Origin: an uncultured Bacilli bacterium
Lineage (GTDB): Bacteria; Bacillota_I; Bacilli_A; RF39; UBA660
Assembly: GCA_934086145.1 (NCBI GenBank)
Contig: CAKOHV010000041.1
Coordinates: 1 to 8,226, forward strand
Direction of reading: 5' to 3'
Length of the DNA: 8,226 nt
A program made the position numbers and the translations under genes. The notes beneath the pieces were generated by a model. The model searched no databases. It was not told the origin of the DNA and saw only the letters and a list, made by a program, of their open reading frames with translations. Shown here in pieces: positions 1-6,723 of this stretch. Numbering within the stretch: the stretch's first letter is position 1; each line of letters begins with the position of its first letter.

Positions 1-19
1 ATTATACAACAAGACATAA

Positions 20-69
20 TAAAAACCTATAAAGTAGGTCTCTCTTTTTTTGAGTCCACTTTATAGGTT
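20..69 (-). terminator. Rho-independent terminator after the acyl-CoA synthetase gene
   Basis: A perfect 12-bp inverted repeat pairs 58-69 with 24-35 around a 22-nt loop. Read on the minus strand, the stem runs into a U-rich tail (GGTTTTTATT), and it lies 21 bases after the TAG stop at 90-92. This is the expected end of the 1898-90 transcript. The stem sequence (AACCTATAA) recurs in the terminator at 7958-7997. Confidence 0.8.
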
Positions 70-89
70 ACATTTTACTCTATTTAATA

Positions 90-1898
90 CTACTTTTTTC
101 GAAGAACTAGGTTTTCATTTTCTGCTAATTGACATAGAGTTTTGCGATCTATTTTTCCACTACCAGTTAATTGCATTTCATCTAAATAATTAATAGAATA
201 ATTGGCTGGCAAATTAAATTTTGGTAATATTATTAAAGCAAACACTCTTTCAAATTCTTCGGAAGTTATTCCTTTTTCTAAAACGACATGACAAACAATA
301 TTGTTAGAATCATTACTTTTGGTAACGGCACATATTTTAACTAAATTAGTTTTAATTATGGCATTTTCAATATCAACAGGCCATATTTCTTGGCCATTTT
401 GACTAATTATTTCAGAGCCATAGCGACCTTTGATAAAAATGAAACCATCTTCATCAACATATCCGGCATCACCTAGTTTTACGCCGATTCTTCCGTCAGC
501 CAATTTTATAAGAGTTTCTTTAGTCTTTTCAGGCATATTTCGGTATTGAATCATCGGAAAATCAACAATCATACAAATCTCACCTATTTGATTATAAGCA
601 AGTTTTTGACCGGTTTTGTGATCAAAGATAATTATATTGTTACCAGGTAAAGGAATTCCAACACTACCATCTTTATGTATACCATCTTTCTGAGTACAAA
701 AAGGTGCTCCTATTTCTGATCCACCATAGCCGTTGTTTATTAAATGCTCACTTTTTTGTCTAATGATTTTTTCATTTAAGATTGCTTCAGTAGCAGCATT
801 CATTCCATCGCCACCACAGCCCCAAGTTTTAGTATTTGATAAATCTAATTTAGGGAAACGGCGGTCATGAACTAGTTCGATATAAGATGCTGGGGTTAAA
901 GTAAGATGTTCTGGCTTGACTTTTTTCATTAAAGTATAAACTTTTTTATAATTAAAAGCAGGGACTAAAACATCTTTTAACCCTAATGATAGTGGTAGAT
1001 GAATTCCAACTATAGCGCCAAAAGCAACAAAGATAGGAATTATATCTAAATATTTTTCGCCTCGCTTGTACTTCATACCATTGTTCATATATTGAAAAAC
1101 ACGATAGTTAGCACTAGCTGCTGGCAATTCAACTATTTTTGAACGATTGGTCGTTCCACTTGTATATTCGATAAAACTTAGCTCATCATCACTAATATTT
1201 ATTTCGGGAACTTTAATATTTGGATCTCTTTGGGCGATAAATTCATTTATTGATTGATAATTTGAATTAGGATTTCTTTTTGCGCTTAATTCATCTAGAT
1301 ACATCTTTGGCGATGAAATAAATCTAATAATTTTATTTAGGGAAGCAGTGGCTGGTACTGATATAATTTTTTGGACAGACGTTGATAAAATTTCTGAACC
1401 ATAAACAAGTGCCACTTTATCATAAGCAAATAATAATTTTGTATCGTTTGCTTCAAGACAATACTTGATTTTTTCAATATCTTTTCTTAAGTCAATCAAA
1501 TTGGAAATAGCACCTATTTTACTTATAGCATAAAAGGCATAAATAGCTTCAGGAGTAGTTGGCATTGTAATTCCGATAACATCACGGCGTTTTATCCCAT
1601 TTGTCAATAAAGCTTGTGCATACATATCGATATTTTCAAATAACTCACGATATGTTATTTCTCGATTATAATATATAATTGCTATGTCATCTAAGTTATC
1701 TTTATTATTATCATATAAAAATTGGAATAAGGTCTTATTGGGGGCAACGGATCTTATAGCTTCTTCACTATAATTTTTTAGCCAGATCATATCTTCTTCA
1801 GGTAAACCAGTTAAGGGTCCATAAATTTTACCCGTGGCGATACCTCTTAAATAAACCTCACGTAATTTTCGTTCATTGATAGATAAATTTTTAACCAT
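90..1898 (-). CDS. AMP-forming acyl-CoA synthetase / acyl ligase (ANL superfamily)
   Basis: A 602-residue adenylate-forming enzyme expected to activate a carboxylic acid, probably a fatty or other acyl chain, as an acyl-AMP and pass it to CoA or a carrier thiol in the cytoplasm. Seen: the phosphate-binding loop YTSGTTNRSK (245-254), the A5 motif NNGYGGSE (388-395), the A7/A8 hinge region GDAGYVDEDG...GR (476-492; Asp477 and Arg492 are the usual ribose and hinge residues), and the C-terminal A10 motif GSGKIDRKTL with the adenylation lysine at 582. Length fits the family. The loop is unusual: the normal Gly and Pro of TSGTTGxPK are Asn251 and Ser253. Start: an in-frame GTG at 1913 would give five more residues, but GGGAG lies between it and the ATG at 1898, and the promoter at 1925-1953 puts transcription initiation close to that GTG. 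Single gene with its own promoter and terminator. The substrate cannot be read from sequence; acyl activation for a carrier protein is an alternative to CoA ligation. Confidence 0.88.
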   Translation of the reverse strand: MVKNLSINERKLREVYLRGIATGKIYGPLTGLPEEDMIWLKNYSEEAIRSVAPNKTLFQFLYDNNKDNLDDIAIIYYNREITYRELFENIDMYAQALLTNGIKRRDVIGITMPTTPEAIYAFYAISKIGAISNLIDLRKDIEKIKYCLEANDTKLLFAYDKVALVYGSEILSTSVQKIISVPATASLNKIIRFISSPKMYLDELSAKRNPNSNYQSINEFIAQRDPNIKVPEINISDDELSFIEYTSGTTNRSKIVELPAASANYRVFQYMNNGMKYKRGEKYLDIIPIFVAFGAIVGIHLPLSLGLKDVLVPAFNYKKVYTLMKKVKPEHLTLTPASYIELVHDRRFPKLDLSNTKTWGCGGDGMNAATEAILNEKIIRQKSEHLINNGYGGSEIGAPFCTQKDGIHKDGSVGIPLPGNNIIIFDHKTGQKLAYNQIGEICMIVDFPMIQYRNMPEKTKETLIKLADGRIGVKLGDAGYVDEDGFIFIKGRYGSEIISQNGQEIWPVDIENAIIKTNLVKICAVTKSNDSNNIVCHVVLEKGITSEEFERVFALIILPKFNLPANYSINYLDEMQLTGSGKIDRKTLCQLAENENLVLRKK

Positions 1899-1924
1899 AG
1901 CAATCTCTCCCACTTCTAAGTTGT

Positions 1925-1953
1925 ATTCTAGCTTAAGAAATATTGAAAGTCAA
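1925..1953 (-). promoter_or_regulatory. Sigma-A-like promoter of the acyl-CoA synthetase gene
   Basis: On the minus strand a -35 box TTGACT (1953-1948) and a -10 box TAGAAT (1930-1925) are separated by exactly 17 bases. Transcription would begin near 1918, leaving a leader of about 20 bases that carries the GGGAG ribosome binding site. Confidence 0.75.
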
Positions 1954-1995
1954 TTTTTTGTCATAAAATGGAAATTTGAAGTTATACCTAAGTAA

Positions 1996-2087
1996 AGAAA
2001 AAGTAACCATATTTTATAAAATGAAATTGATAAGATGATTTTTTAGTATACTTATCTGTTACATTTTAATGATAAATGGTTACATTT
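1996..2087 (-). terminator. Branched terminator-like structure after the FAD-dehydrogenase gene
   Basis: GTAACCAT (minus strand, 2083-2076) pairs with ATGGTTAC (2010-2003), which is followed by TTTTTC, a plausible U tract. One bulged base lets the preceding AAAA pair with the U tract as well. The roughly 65-base interior holds a second hairpin (GATAAG/CTTATC, 2029-2034 with 2051-2056) and a 12-bp AT palindrome (2011-2022), so the fold would be branched. The loop is long for a classical intrinsic terminator, so the call is moderate. Confidence 0.5.
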
Positions 2088-2088
2088 T
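2058..2088. repeat. Short direct repeat GTTACATTTT, two copies 21 bp apart
   Basis: The 10-mer GTTACATTTT occurs at 2058-2067 and 2079-2088, and again at 67-76 at the foot of the terminator of the next gene. All copies are at gene ends. They appear to belong to the outer, 5' side of terminator stems, not to a protein-binding array. Confidence 0.4.
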
Positions 2089-3644
2089 TATTCTTTGGTA
2101 ATTATTTTTAATGCTACTTTAATCCCGTCAACAGCGGATGAAGTTATTCCCCCAGCATAGCCGGCTCCTTCACCACATGGATAAATATCTTTTAAGTCAT
2201 GTTGGCAAGTTAATGAGTCATCACGAATGATTGTAATTGGACTAGAACTTCTAGTTTCAACACCAGTTAAGATGGCATCCGGATTAGCAAAGCCTTTTAT
2301 CTTTCGATCAAAATATAAAATTCCTTCCTTTAGGGTTTGGTTTACAAACTCAGGAAATAATTTGTTTAAATTAGTAAGGGTATACCCAGGAAGATAAGTT
2401 GGTTTGATTGTACCGATCTGTGTACTAGGAACATTTTTTAAATAATCTGCGACTCTTTGAACCGGAGCGAAACCATTAGCACCACCCAAAAGATAAGCTT
2501 GATGTTCTAATTCTTCTTGGAAATACATTCCCGCTAGCGGATCATTGCCAGGAAAGTCAGTTGTCATAACATTTACTAATAAAGCAGCATTGGCATTTTC
2601 TTTATCACGCTTATAAGTACTCATTCCATTAGTTACAATGCTTTCTTTTTCACTTGATGAAGCAATAACTTCGCCACCGGGACACATACAGAAAGTATAA
2701 CAACTACGTTCATTATTATGGTAAGCAAGTTTATATTCTGCACTTGGTAAATGTAATTTAGTTTTATGGCCATATTGGGATTCATTAATCATCTGTTGTT
2801 TATGCTCAATACGAACACCGACAGAGAAATTTTTACGAATCATTTGAAAATCTTTGTTTTTAAGTAATTTAAAAGTATCTCTAGCACTATGACCAATTGC
2901 TAAGACTAAGGTATCAGTTAGAAAAGATTGCTTGTCGCATATAACTTCTAAGATATCGTCATGTTTTTTTACATCCGTAAATTTAGTATTAAAATAATAT
3001 TGGCCACCATGATTTTCAATGTAAGTTCTAATATTTTTGATGATTTTTACTAAGTTGTCGGTGCCTATATGTGGTTTGTTTAAGTAGAGGATCTCTTTAG
3101 GAGCTCCAAATTCATGAAAGTATGTAAGAACTTTTTGAACGTATGGCGAATTGATACCAGTAGTTAATTTACCATCACTAAAAGTTCCAGCTCCCCCTTC
3201 GCCAAATTGAACATTGCAATTTTCAAGTAATTGACCAGTTTGACGATATTCATTAACATATTTAATACGTTCATCAACCGAAGCGCCTTGTTCAATAATG
3301 ATTGGTTGAAAGCCATATTTAACTAAAGTCAAAGCACAGAAAAGACCAGCTGGTCCACTACCTATAATAACGGGATGATAAGTTGAAGTCCTTTTAACCG
3401 CGATTGGTTCTTCCTCTTTTTTTGATAAATGTTTTAAATTAGGATACTTCGTTTCATCTTTTAATAAAATATCAAGAGCATAATTATAGTGAACATTTGC
3501 TTTATCACGCGCATCAATTGATTTTTTTACGATGTAAGTATCAAGAACATCTTGGGAAGCTATATTTGCTTTTTTTAAAGCTTTTTGGATAACTTGCTCT
3601 TCTTTTAAGTCATCATATATTTTTATATTTTCAAATCTTATCAT
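2088..3644 (-). CDS. FAD-dependent dehydrogenase / NAD(P)-FAD oxidoreductase, COG2509-type
   Basis: A 518-residue flavoprotein of the widespread but poorly characterised 'uncharacterized FAD-dependent dehydrogenase' group; the physiological reaction is unknown. Seen: an N-terminal accessory domain (about 1-85), a Rossmann dinucleotide fold VIIGSGPAGLFCAL (92-105) ending in an acidic residue (Glu118) suited to bind the FAD ribose, the family signature GEGGAGTFSDGKL (148-160), a second nucleotide-contacting strand LVLAIGHSARDT (246-257), a CPGGEV segment (321-326), and a C-terminal FAD-closing stretch PCGEGAGYAGGITSSAVDG (489-507). No signal peptide or membrane segment is visible, so it should be cytoplasmic. 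The ATG at 3644 is preceded by AGGTG at about 6 bases. A near-consensus promoter lies directly upstream. No terminator separates it from pyrH, so some read-through transcription from pyrH is likely. Family assignment is firm; the substrate is not. Confidence 0.9.
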   Translation of the reverse strand: MIRFENIKIYDDLKEEQVIQKALKKANIASQDVLDTYIVKKSIDARDKANVHYNYALDILLKDETKYPNLKHLSKKEEEPIAVKRTSTYHPVIIGSGPAGLFCALTLVKYGFQPIIIEQGASVDERIKYVNEYRQTGQLLENCNVQFGEGGAGTFSDGKLTTGINSPYVQKVLTYFHEFGAPKEILYLNKPHIGTDNLVKIIKNIRTYIENHGGQYYFNTKFTDVKKHDDILEVICDKQSFLTDTLVLAIGHSARDTFKLLKNKDFQMIRKNFSVGVRIEHKQQMINESQYGHKTKLHLPSAEYKLAYHNNERSCYTFCMCPGGEVIASSSEKESIVTNGMSTYKRDKENANAALLVNVMTTDFPGNDPLAGMYFQEELEHQAYLLGGANGFAPVQRVADYLKNVPSTQIGTIKPTYLPGYTLTNLNKLFPEFVNQTLKEGILYFDRKIKGFANPDAILTGVETRSSSPITIIRDDSLTCQHDLKDIYPCGEGAGYAGGITSSAVDGIKVALKIITKE

Positions 3645-3682
3645 TTTATCACCTATTCTTCGTTTTTAACCTTTGTTTTTCA

Positions 3683-3711
3683 ATTATAGAATAGTTTTGG
3701 CTAAGGGTCAA
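3683..3711 (-). promoter_or_regulatory. Strong sigma-A-like promoter of the FAD-dehydrogenase gene
   Basis: Minus strand -35 TTGACC (3711-3706), 17-bp spacer, perfect -10 TATAAT (3688-3683). The predicted start near 3676 gives a leader of about 32 bases ending in the AGGTG ribosome binding site. The promoter occupies most of the gap after the pyrH stop, so pyrH and this gene need not be expressed together. Confidence 0.82.
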
Positions 3712-3726
3712 TTTCTAAAGCTGAAT

Positions 3727-4434
3727 TTATTCATTGTTTCTAACTATTGTCCCAATTGTTTCACCAGTGATAACTTTTTTTAAGTTACCTGGTTCATTAA
3801 TGTTAAAGACAATGATAGGAATATTGTTATCCATACATAAAGAGGTGGCAGTTGTGTCCATAACATTGAGTTTTCTATTTAAAACATCAAGGTAAGTTAT
3901 TTCACTAATAGGCTTAGCATCGGAGTACTTTTTAGGATCTTTGGTATAGATAGCATCAACATTAGTAGCTTTTAAAACAGCGTCAGCATTTATTTCAGCA
4001 GCACGTAAAGCAGCGGCTGTATCAGTAGAAAAGAATGGTGAACCAGTTCCACAACCGAAAACGACTACTCGTCCCTTTTCAAGATGTCTAGTAGCACGAT
4101 CTTTGATGTAAAATTCAGCAATTTGACGCATTTCAACGCCTGTTTGAACACGAACATCTTGACCAATTTGCTTAAAAGCATCGCCAATAGCTAAAGCATT
4201 CATGGTAGTACCAAGCATGCCAATGTAATCTGAGGTACAACGATCCATATGTTGATTACTACGGCCACGCCAGAAATTTCCGCCGCCAACGACAATAGCA
4301 ACTTCAGTACCCATAGCAGCAATTTCTTTTATCTCACGACAAACCTTCAAAGCTTTCTCAAAATCAATCCCTGTTTTGTTAGCTGGGGCAAGGGATTCCC
4401 CACTTAGTTTCAATAGAATTCTCTTATATTTCAT
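3727..4434 (-). CDS. pyrH: UMP kinase (uridylate kinase)
   Basis: A 235-residue bacterial UMP kinase of the amino-acid-kinase fold, which phosphorylates UMP to UDP with ATP in de novo pyrimidine synthesis and is normally a cytoplasmic, GTP-activated, UTP-inhibited hexamer. Seen: the ATP-site LLKLSGES (7-14, Lys9), the glycine loop VVGGGNFWRGR (48-58), the UMP-contacting TSDYIGMLGT (67-76), the GTGSPFFSTDTAAALRA stretch (129-145), and KATNVDAIYTKDP (155-167) with the conserved MDTTA (192-196). The length is normal. Start: a TTG at 4446 would add four residues, but it overlaps the GGAGG site five bases before the ATG at 4434, so the ATG is preferred. The usual partners tsf and frr are absent on both sides. 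A leader peptide and terminator lie immediately upstream (4445-4530), suggesting attenuation control. Confidence 0.97.
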   Translation of the reverse strand: MKYKRILLKLSGESLAPANKTGIDFEKALKVCREIKEIAAMGTEVAIVVGGGNFWRGRSNQHMDRCTSDYIGMLGTTMNALAIGDAFKQIGQDVRVQTGVEMRQIAEFYIKDRATRHLEKGRVVVFGCGTGSPFFSTDTAAALRAAEINADAVLKATNVDAIYTKDPKKYSDAKPISEITYLDVLNRKLNVMDTTATSLCMDNNIPIIVFNINEPGNLKKVITGETIGTIVRNNE

Positions 4435-4444
4435 CTTTTCCTCC

Positions 4445-4477
4445 AAAAAAAAGACTTATTAATCAAAAATAAGTCTT
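4445..4477 (-). terminator. Terminator hairpin in the pyrH leader, candidate attenuator
   Basis: Minus strand AAGACTTATT (4477-4468) pairs perfectly over 10 bp with AATAAGTCTT (4460-4451) around a 7-base loop, and is followed without a gap by six further U residues and then the pyrH GGAGG site. Only two pairs are G-C, so the stem is modest but has the terminator layout. The stop codon of the leader ORF (4461-4459) spans the loop and the start of the 3' arm, so a ribosome finishing the leader peptide would physically mask the hairpin. It may also serve as the terminator of the secreted-protein gene ending at 4588, which has no other one. Confidence 0.72.
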
Positions 4478-4530
4478 AAAATAAAGGAATAAGGATTAAA
4501 TAAATTAACTAATGTATTAGCTTTATTCAT
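4459..4530 (-). CDS. pyrH leader peptide, 23 aa
   Basis: A 23-codon ORF starting MNKANTLVNLF and ending LRLIFD-stop. Its start has one of the best ribosome binding sites in the window, GGAGGG six bases before the ATG. It has no recognisable domain and its value is probably in being translated, not in the product. Its last five codons run through the 5' arm and loop of the terminator at 4445-4477, and its TAA ends 24 bases before the pyrH ATG. About half of its RNA bases are U (35 of 72), and 26 of the last 45. There is no run of one amino-acid codon as in amino-acid operon leaders, so control by RNA-polymerase speed (UTP level), as in E. coli pyrBI, is a better fit than charged-tRNA sensing. 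Inferred from layout only. A small functional protein is a less likely alternative. Confidence 0.7.
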   Translation of the reverse strand: MNKANTLVNLFNPYSFILRLIFD

Positions 4531-4552
4531 ACTTATCCCTCCGTATAATATT

Positions 4553-4581
4553 ATTTTACAATTGTTTAAATTATTAAGCAA
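4553..4581 (-). promoter_or_regulatory. Candidate promoter of the pyrH leader
   Basis: Minus strand -35-like TTGCTT (4581-4576) and -10-like TAAAAT (4558-4553), 17 bp apart. Both are imperfect. The start would be near 4546, giving a very short leader with GGAGGG at 4542-4537. The promoter begins only seven bases after the stop of the upstream gene. Confidence 0.5.
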
Positions 4582-4587
4582 GAAGAA

Positions 4588-5616
4588 TTATGATAATTTT
4601 TTAGATAATGGGTTGTTAAGAGAAATAACCATTCCCTCTTCAATAGCATTATCTAATTCATAAGCATCTTGATTGTTTAATGTTTCAATTAATGATAAAC
4701 CATCAGTTAAGGTTTCTTTAACATTAGCATCATTTAAAACTAACCAAGCAGAGTTACCAGTAGTAACATCTACACCATTATAAATGAAGGTATCTTCTTC
4801 TTTTGGTTCATAAGTATTGTCTGAAACAACTTCTAAACCATTGCAATAGTAGTCATATGATTTTTTAAATACATCACTAAAGTCTTTTGCTAAAGATCCA
4901 TCAAAAGTAATTGTTTCACTTCCTAAATCAGTTGTAATAATAATTACGATTGTTGAGTCTTCTTCATTAAGACCAATTCCATCGATAGAATATAAGTCAC
5001 GACCTTCACTAGCGACATAGTCTATTATTGGTGAATATAGTCTTGTAGTTAAGGTTTCACTAATAGTACCTGTTGAAAAATAGTTATAAGCATTTAAAGC
5101 AGCTAAGTCACTGATGTGTTCTTCTTTAAATTTTTCTTCATCTTCGTTAATGATAGCAACTTGCATTTCATCATATAAAGCTGGGATATCTAAAGCTAAA
5201 ACCTCGTCTTTAGAAGTACTTAAGTATTCAAGTGCATCAGGAGCTAATTCTTCTAATTTATCAGCTATTTCGATAGCTTTTTGAATATTTTCAAGTCTTT
5301 CACCATCAGCACTTTGAGCAAAGTAATCTGCTAATTCTTGGCTTTCAGTAAGACGAGCTTCCATTCTTTTTTCCATCATTTTGTCATATTCAGTAGTAAA
5401 TTCTGCCGTTTCTTCATCATAGCCTTGATTTACTAAATCAATTGTTATAGCATCTTCGTCACGGAAAATATTTTCACTATCAACATTAGCAGAAACCATT
5501 TGAGGATTTGCTAAAGCCATTGTTGAAGCTAAAATAACAGCTTTTCCTGATTTTAAAAGATGTGAATTAGTTAGTTTTTTAATATTTGTATTCATTTTAA
5601 AATTTTTTAATTCCAT
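4588..5616 (-). CDS. Secreted protein of unknown function, paralogue of the next gene upstream
   Basis: A 342-residue protein I cannot assign to a named family. Seen: a basic N-terminus (MELKNFKMNTNIKK...KSGK), a short hydrophobic core AVILASTMALA (26-36) and a plausible signal-peptidase site after VSA (41-43), so it is probably exported. The mature part is strongly acidic and mostly helical in appearance (80-175), followed by a strand-rich segment around STIVIIITTDLGSETITF (221-238). There is no second membrane helix, sortase motif or lipobox. It aligns along most of its length with the protein at 5690-6697, for example AIEIADKLEELAPD...LDIPALYDEMQ and HISDLAALNAY, at low identity. Start: the ATG at 5616 has AAGGAG seven bases upstream and a consensus promoter. 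The reading frame stays open back to 5733, but that extension overlaps the neighbour's end and its terminator. It has no terminator of its own before the pyrH leader. Confidence 0.8.
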   Translation of the reverse strand: MELKNFKMNTNIKKLTNSHLLKSGKAVILASTMALANPQMVSANVDSENIFRDEDAITIDLVNQGYDEETAEFTTEYDKMMEKRMEARLTESQELADYFAQSADGERLENIQKAIEIADKLEELAPDALEYLSTSKDEVLALDIPALYDEMQVAIINEDEEKFKEEHISDLAALNAYNYFSTGTISETLTTRLYSPIIDYVASEGRDLYSIDGIGLNEEDSTIVIIITTDLGSETITFDGSLAKDFSDVFKKSYDYYCNGLEVVSDNTYEPKEEDTFIYNGVDVTTGNSAWLVLNDANVKETLTDGLSLIETLNNQDAYELDNAIEEGMVISLNNPLSKKLS

Positions 5617-5638
5617 ATTATCTCTCCTTATGGCCCCT

Positions 5639-5667
5639 ATTTTAATTTTTGCTGAGCCTTTTGTCAA
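5639..5667 (-). promoter_or_regulatory. Sigma-A-like promoter of the second secreted-protein gene
   Basis: Minus strand perfect -35 TTGACA (5667-5662), 17-bp spacer, -10 TAAAAT (5644-5639). It begins right after the U tract of the preceding terminator. The predicted start near 5633 leaves a leader of about 17 bases with the AAGGAG site. The -35 overlaps a small palindrome (TCAAAT-T-ATTTGA, 5664-5676) that could bind a regulator or be chance in AT-rich DNA. Confidence 0.78.
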
Positions 5668-5675
5668 ATTATTTG

Positions 5676-5704
5676 AAAAAAAACAAGAATTATCTTGTTT
5701 TTTT
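5676..5704 (-). terminator. Terminator overlapping the 3' end of the first secreted-protein gene
   Basis: A 12-bp stem (5693-5704 with 5677-5688) with a 4-base loop; the core CAAGA/TCTTG is followed on the minus strand by eight U residues. The TAA stop of the coding sequence at 5690-5692 lies in the loop and the last four codons form the 5' arm. Terminators usually sit clear of the stop codon; here a terminating ribosome should interfere with folding. Confidence 0.75.
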
Positions 5705-6697
5705 AAGAGTTGGGCTATCAATGTAGGCTCCAATAGCTCCAGAACGATTTACAGCATTTGCGTCATAACCTTGACTTAAAAGATAGTTTTTAGTTGCTTC
5801 ATCAATTGGTTCATTATATGGAGTGTAATCCATTTCAATTGAGTATTCGCCACTTTTGATTTTATTTATAACATCGATACCATTTTTTAGCATTTCTTTA
5901 CGATGATCGTTCCCTGATGAAAGGAAGACAGTCCATTCATTTTTAGAATCGACACCTTGAGAGACAAAGGAAGCACTAAATTCATCAGCTGTTCCGTTTA
6001 GGAAGGCTTTTAAGTATTGATATTGGGTATCAGTTTCAATATAAGCATCAGCTATTTCACGCATTCCAGTTCCGGCTAGGATAACTTTAATTAATTGTGT
6101 TTCATAGTTATAGATGATAAATGGTTGTTGACCATCATTGATAGCGGCTTTATCAATGACAACTTCTGGTTCTCTTGTTAATTCCGGATGACCAGTAATG
6201 AAGAATTTATCATCAATTTTATCAGTTAGAGCACGCTTTATTTCACTAGAAACAGTGCGTTCACTACATAGGGTAAAGCCATCAATAGCTGCTAAATCAC
6301 CTAAGTGTCCTAAGCAAAATGAAGCAACTGCTTTTTCATCAGAATGATCAATACTTTGATATTCATCATAAATTGCTTCTATATCAACATTTATTATTTC
6401 TTTAATAGTCGTATTCGAATACTCATTAGGACTAGGATAATAAGCATTTAAAACATCTGATAGTTCAATCGCATGTGAGACTGTATCAATGTCTACCTCG
6501 TTATAAATTGATGAAGTAAAAGTATCTTCAACGACCTTAGCTTCAGTAAGTTTACGTTCAATACTGTCATCACCTTGTTGTTCAATTCTGATTGTTGCAG
6601 GATTAACATAGGCATTTGCTTCGGTAGCTCCTGATAAAAGAGTCCCAACAATTAAACCCATAGCTAGAAATGTATTCTTAGTTTTTCCTTTTTTCAT
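5690..6697 (-). CDS. Secreted protein of unknown function, paralogue of the next gene downstream
   Basis: A 335-residue protein with no family I recognise. Seen: a textbook signal peptide, MKKGKTKN followed by a hydrophobic TFLAMGLIVGTLLSGA (9-24) and an ANA cleavage site (27-29). The mature region is acidic and lacks any anchor, so it is probably released or loosely wall-associated. It shares an order of segments with the protein at 4588-5616: AIELSDVL...EIINVDIEAIYDEYQ (76-114), HLGDLAAIDGF (131-141), a strand-rich middle (193-208) and NEWTVFLSSGN...LKNGIDVINKI (253-280). Two cysteines (128 and 144) could form a disulfide; its paralogue has only one cysteine. Start: GAGGAG lies seven bases before the ATG at 6697; an in-frame GTG at 6712 overlaps that site and is rejected. 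It has its own promoter, and a terminator folded over its final codons. Confidence 0.8.
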   Translation of the reverse strand: MKKGKTKNTFLAMGLIVGTLLSGATEANAYVNPATIRIEQQGDDSIERKLTEAKVVEDTFTSSIYNEVDIDTVSHAIELSDVLNAYYPSPNEYSNTTIKEIINVDIEAIYDEYQSIDHSDEKAVASFCLGHLGDLAAIDGFTLCSERTVSSEIKRALTDKIDDKFFITGHPELTREPEVVIDKAAINDGQQPFIIYNYETQLIKVILAGTGMREIADAYIETDTQYQYLKAFLNGTADEFSASFVSQGVDSKNEWTVFLSSGNDHRKEMLKNGIDVINKIKSGEYSIEMDYTPYNEPIDEATKNYLLSQGYDANAVNRSGAIGAYIDSPTLKKTR

Positions 6698-6723
6698 ATT
6701 ATATCTCCTCACATAATAGTTTC

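Noticed and set aside
1899..1913. GTG start five codons upstream for the acyl-CoA synthetase
   Set aside because: The ribosome binding site GGGAG lies inside the extension, and the predicted transcription start is only about five bases before the GTG. TTG at 4446 for pyrH and GTG at 6712 are rejected for the same kind of reason.
4441..4587. Riboswitch, T-box or PyrR-binding leader upstream of pyrH
   Set aside because: The leader is too short for a T-box or known riboswitch, and I see no anti-antiterminator or PyrR-type conserved loop. The translated ORF explains the space better.
5617..5733. 39-residue N-terminal extension of the 342-residue secreted protein
   Set aside because: It lacks a ribosome binding site, would bury the signal peptide, and overlaps the neighbour's end, its terminator and the gene's own promoter. 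The ATG at 5616 has AAGGAG seven bases upstream.
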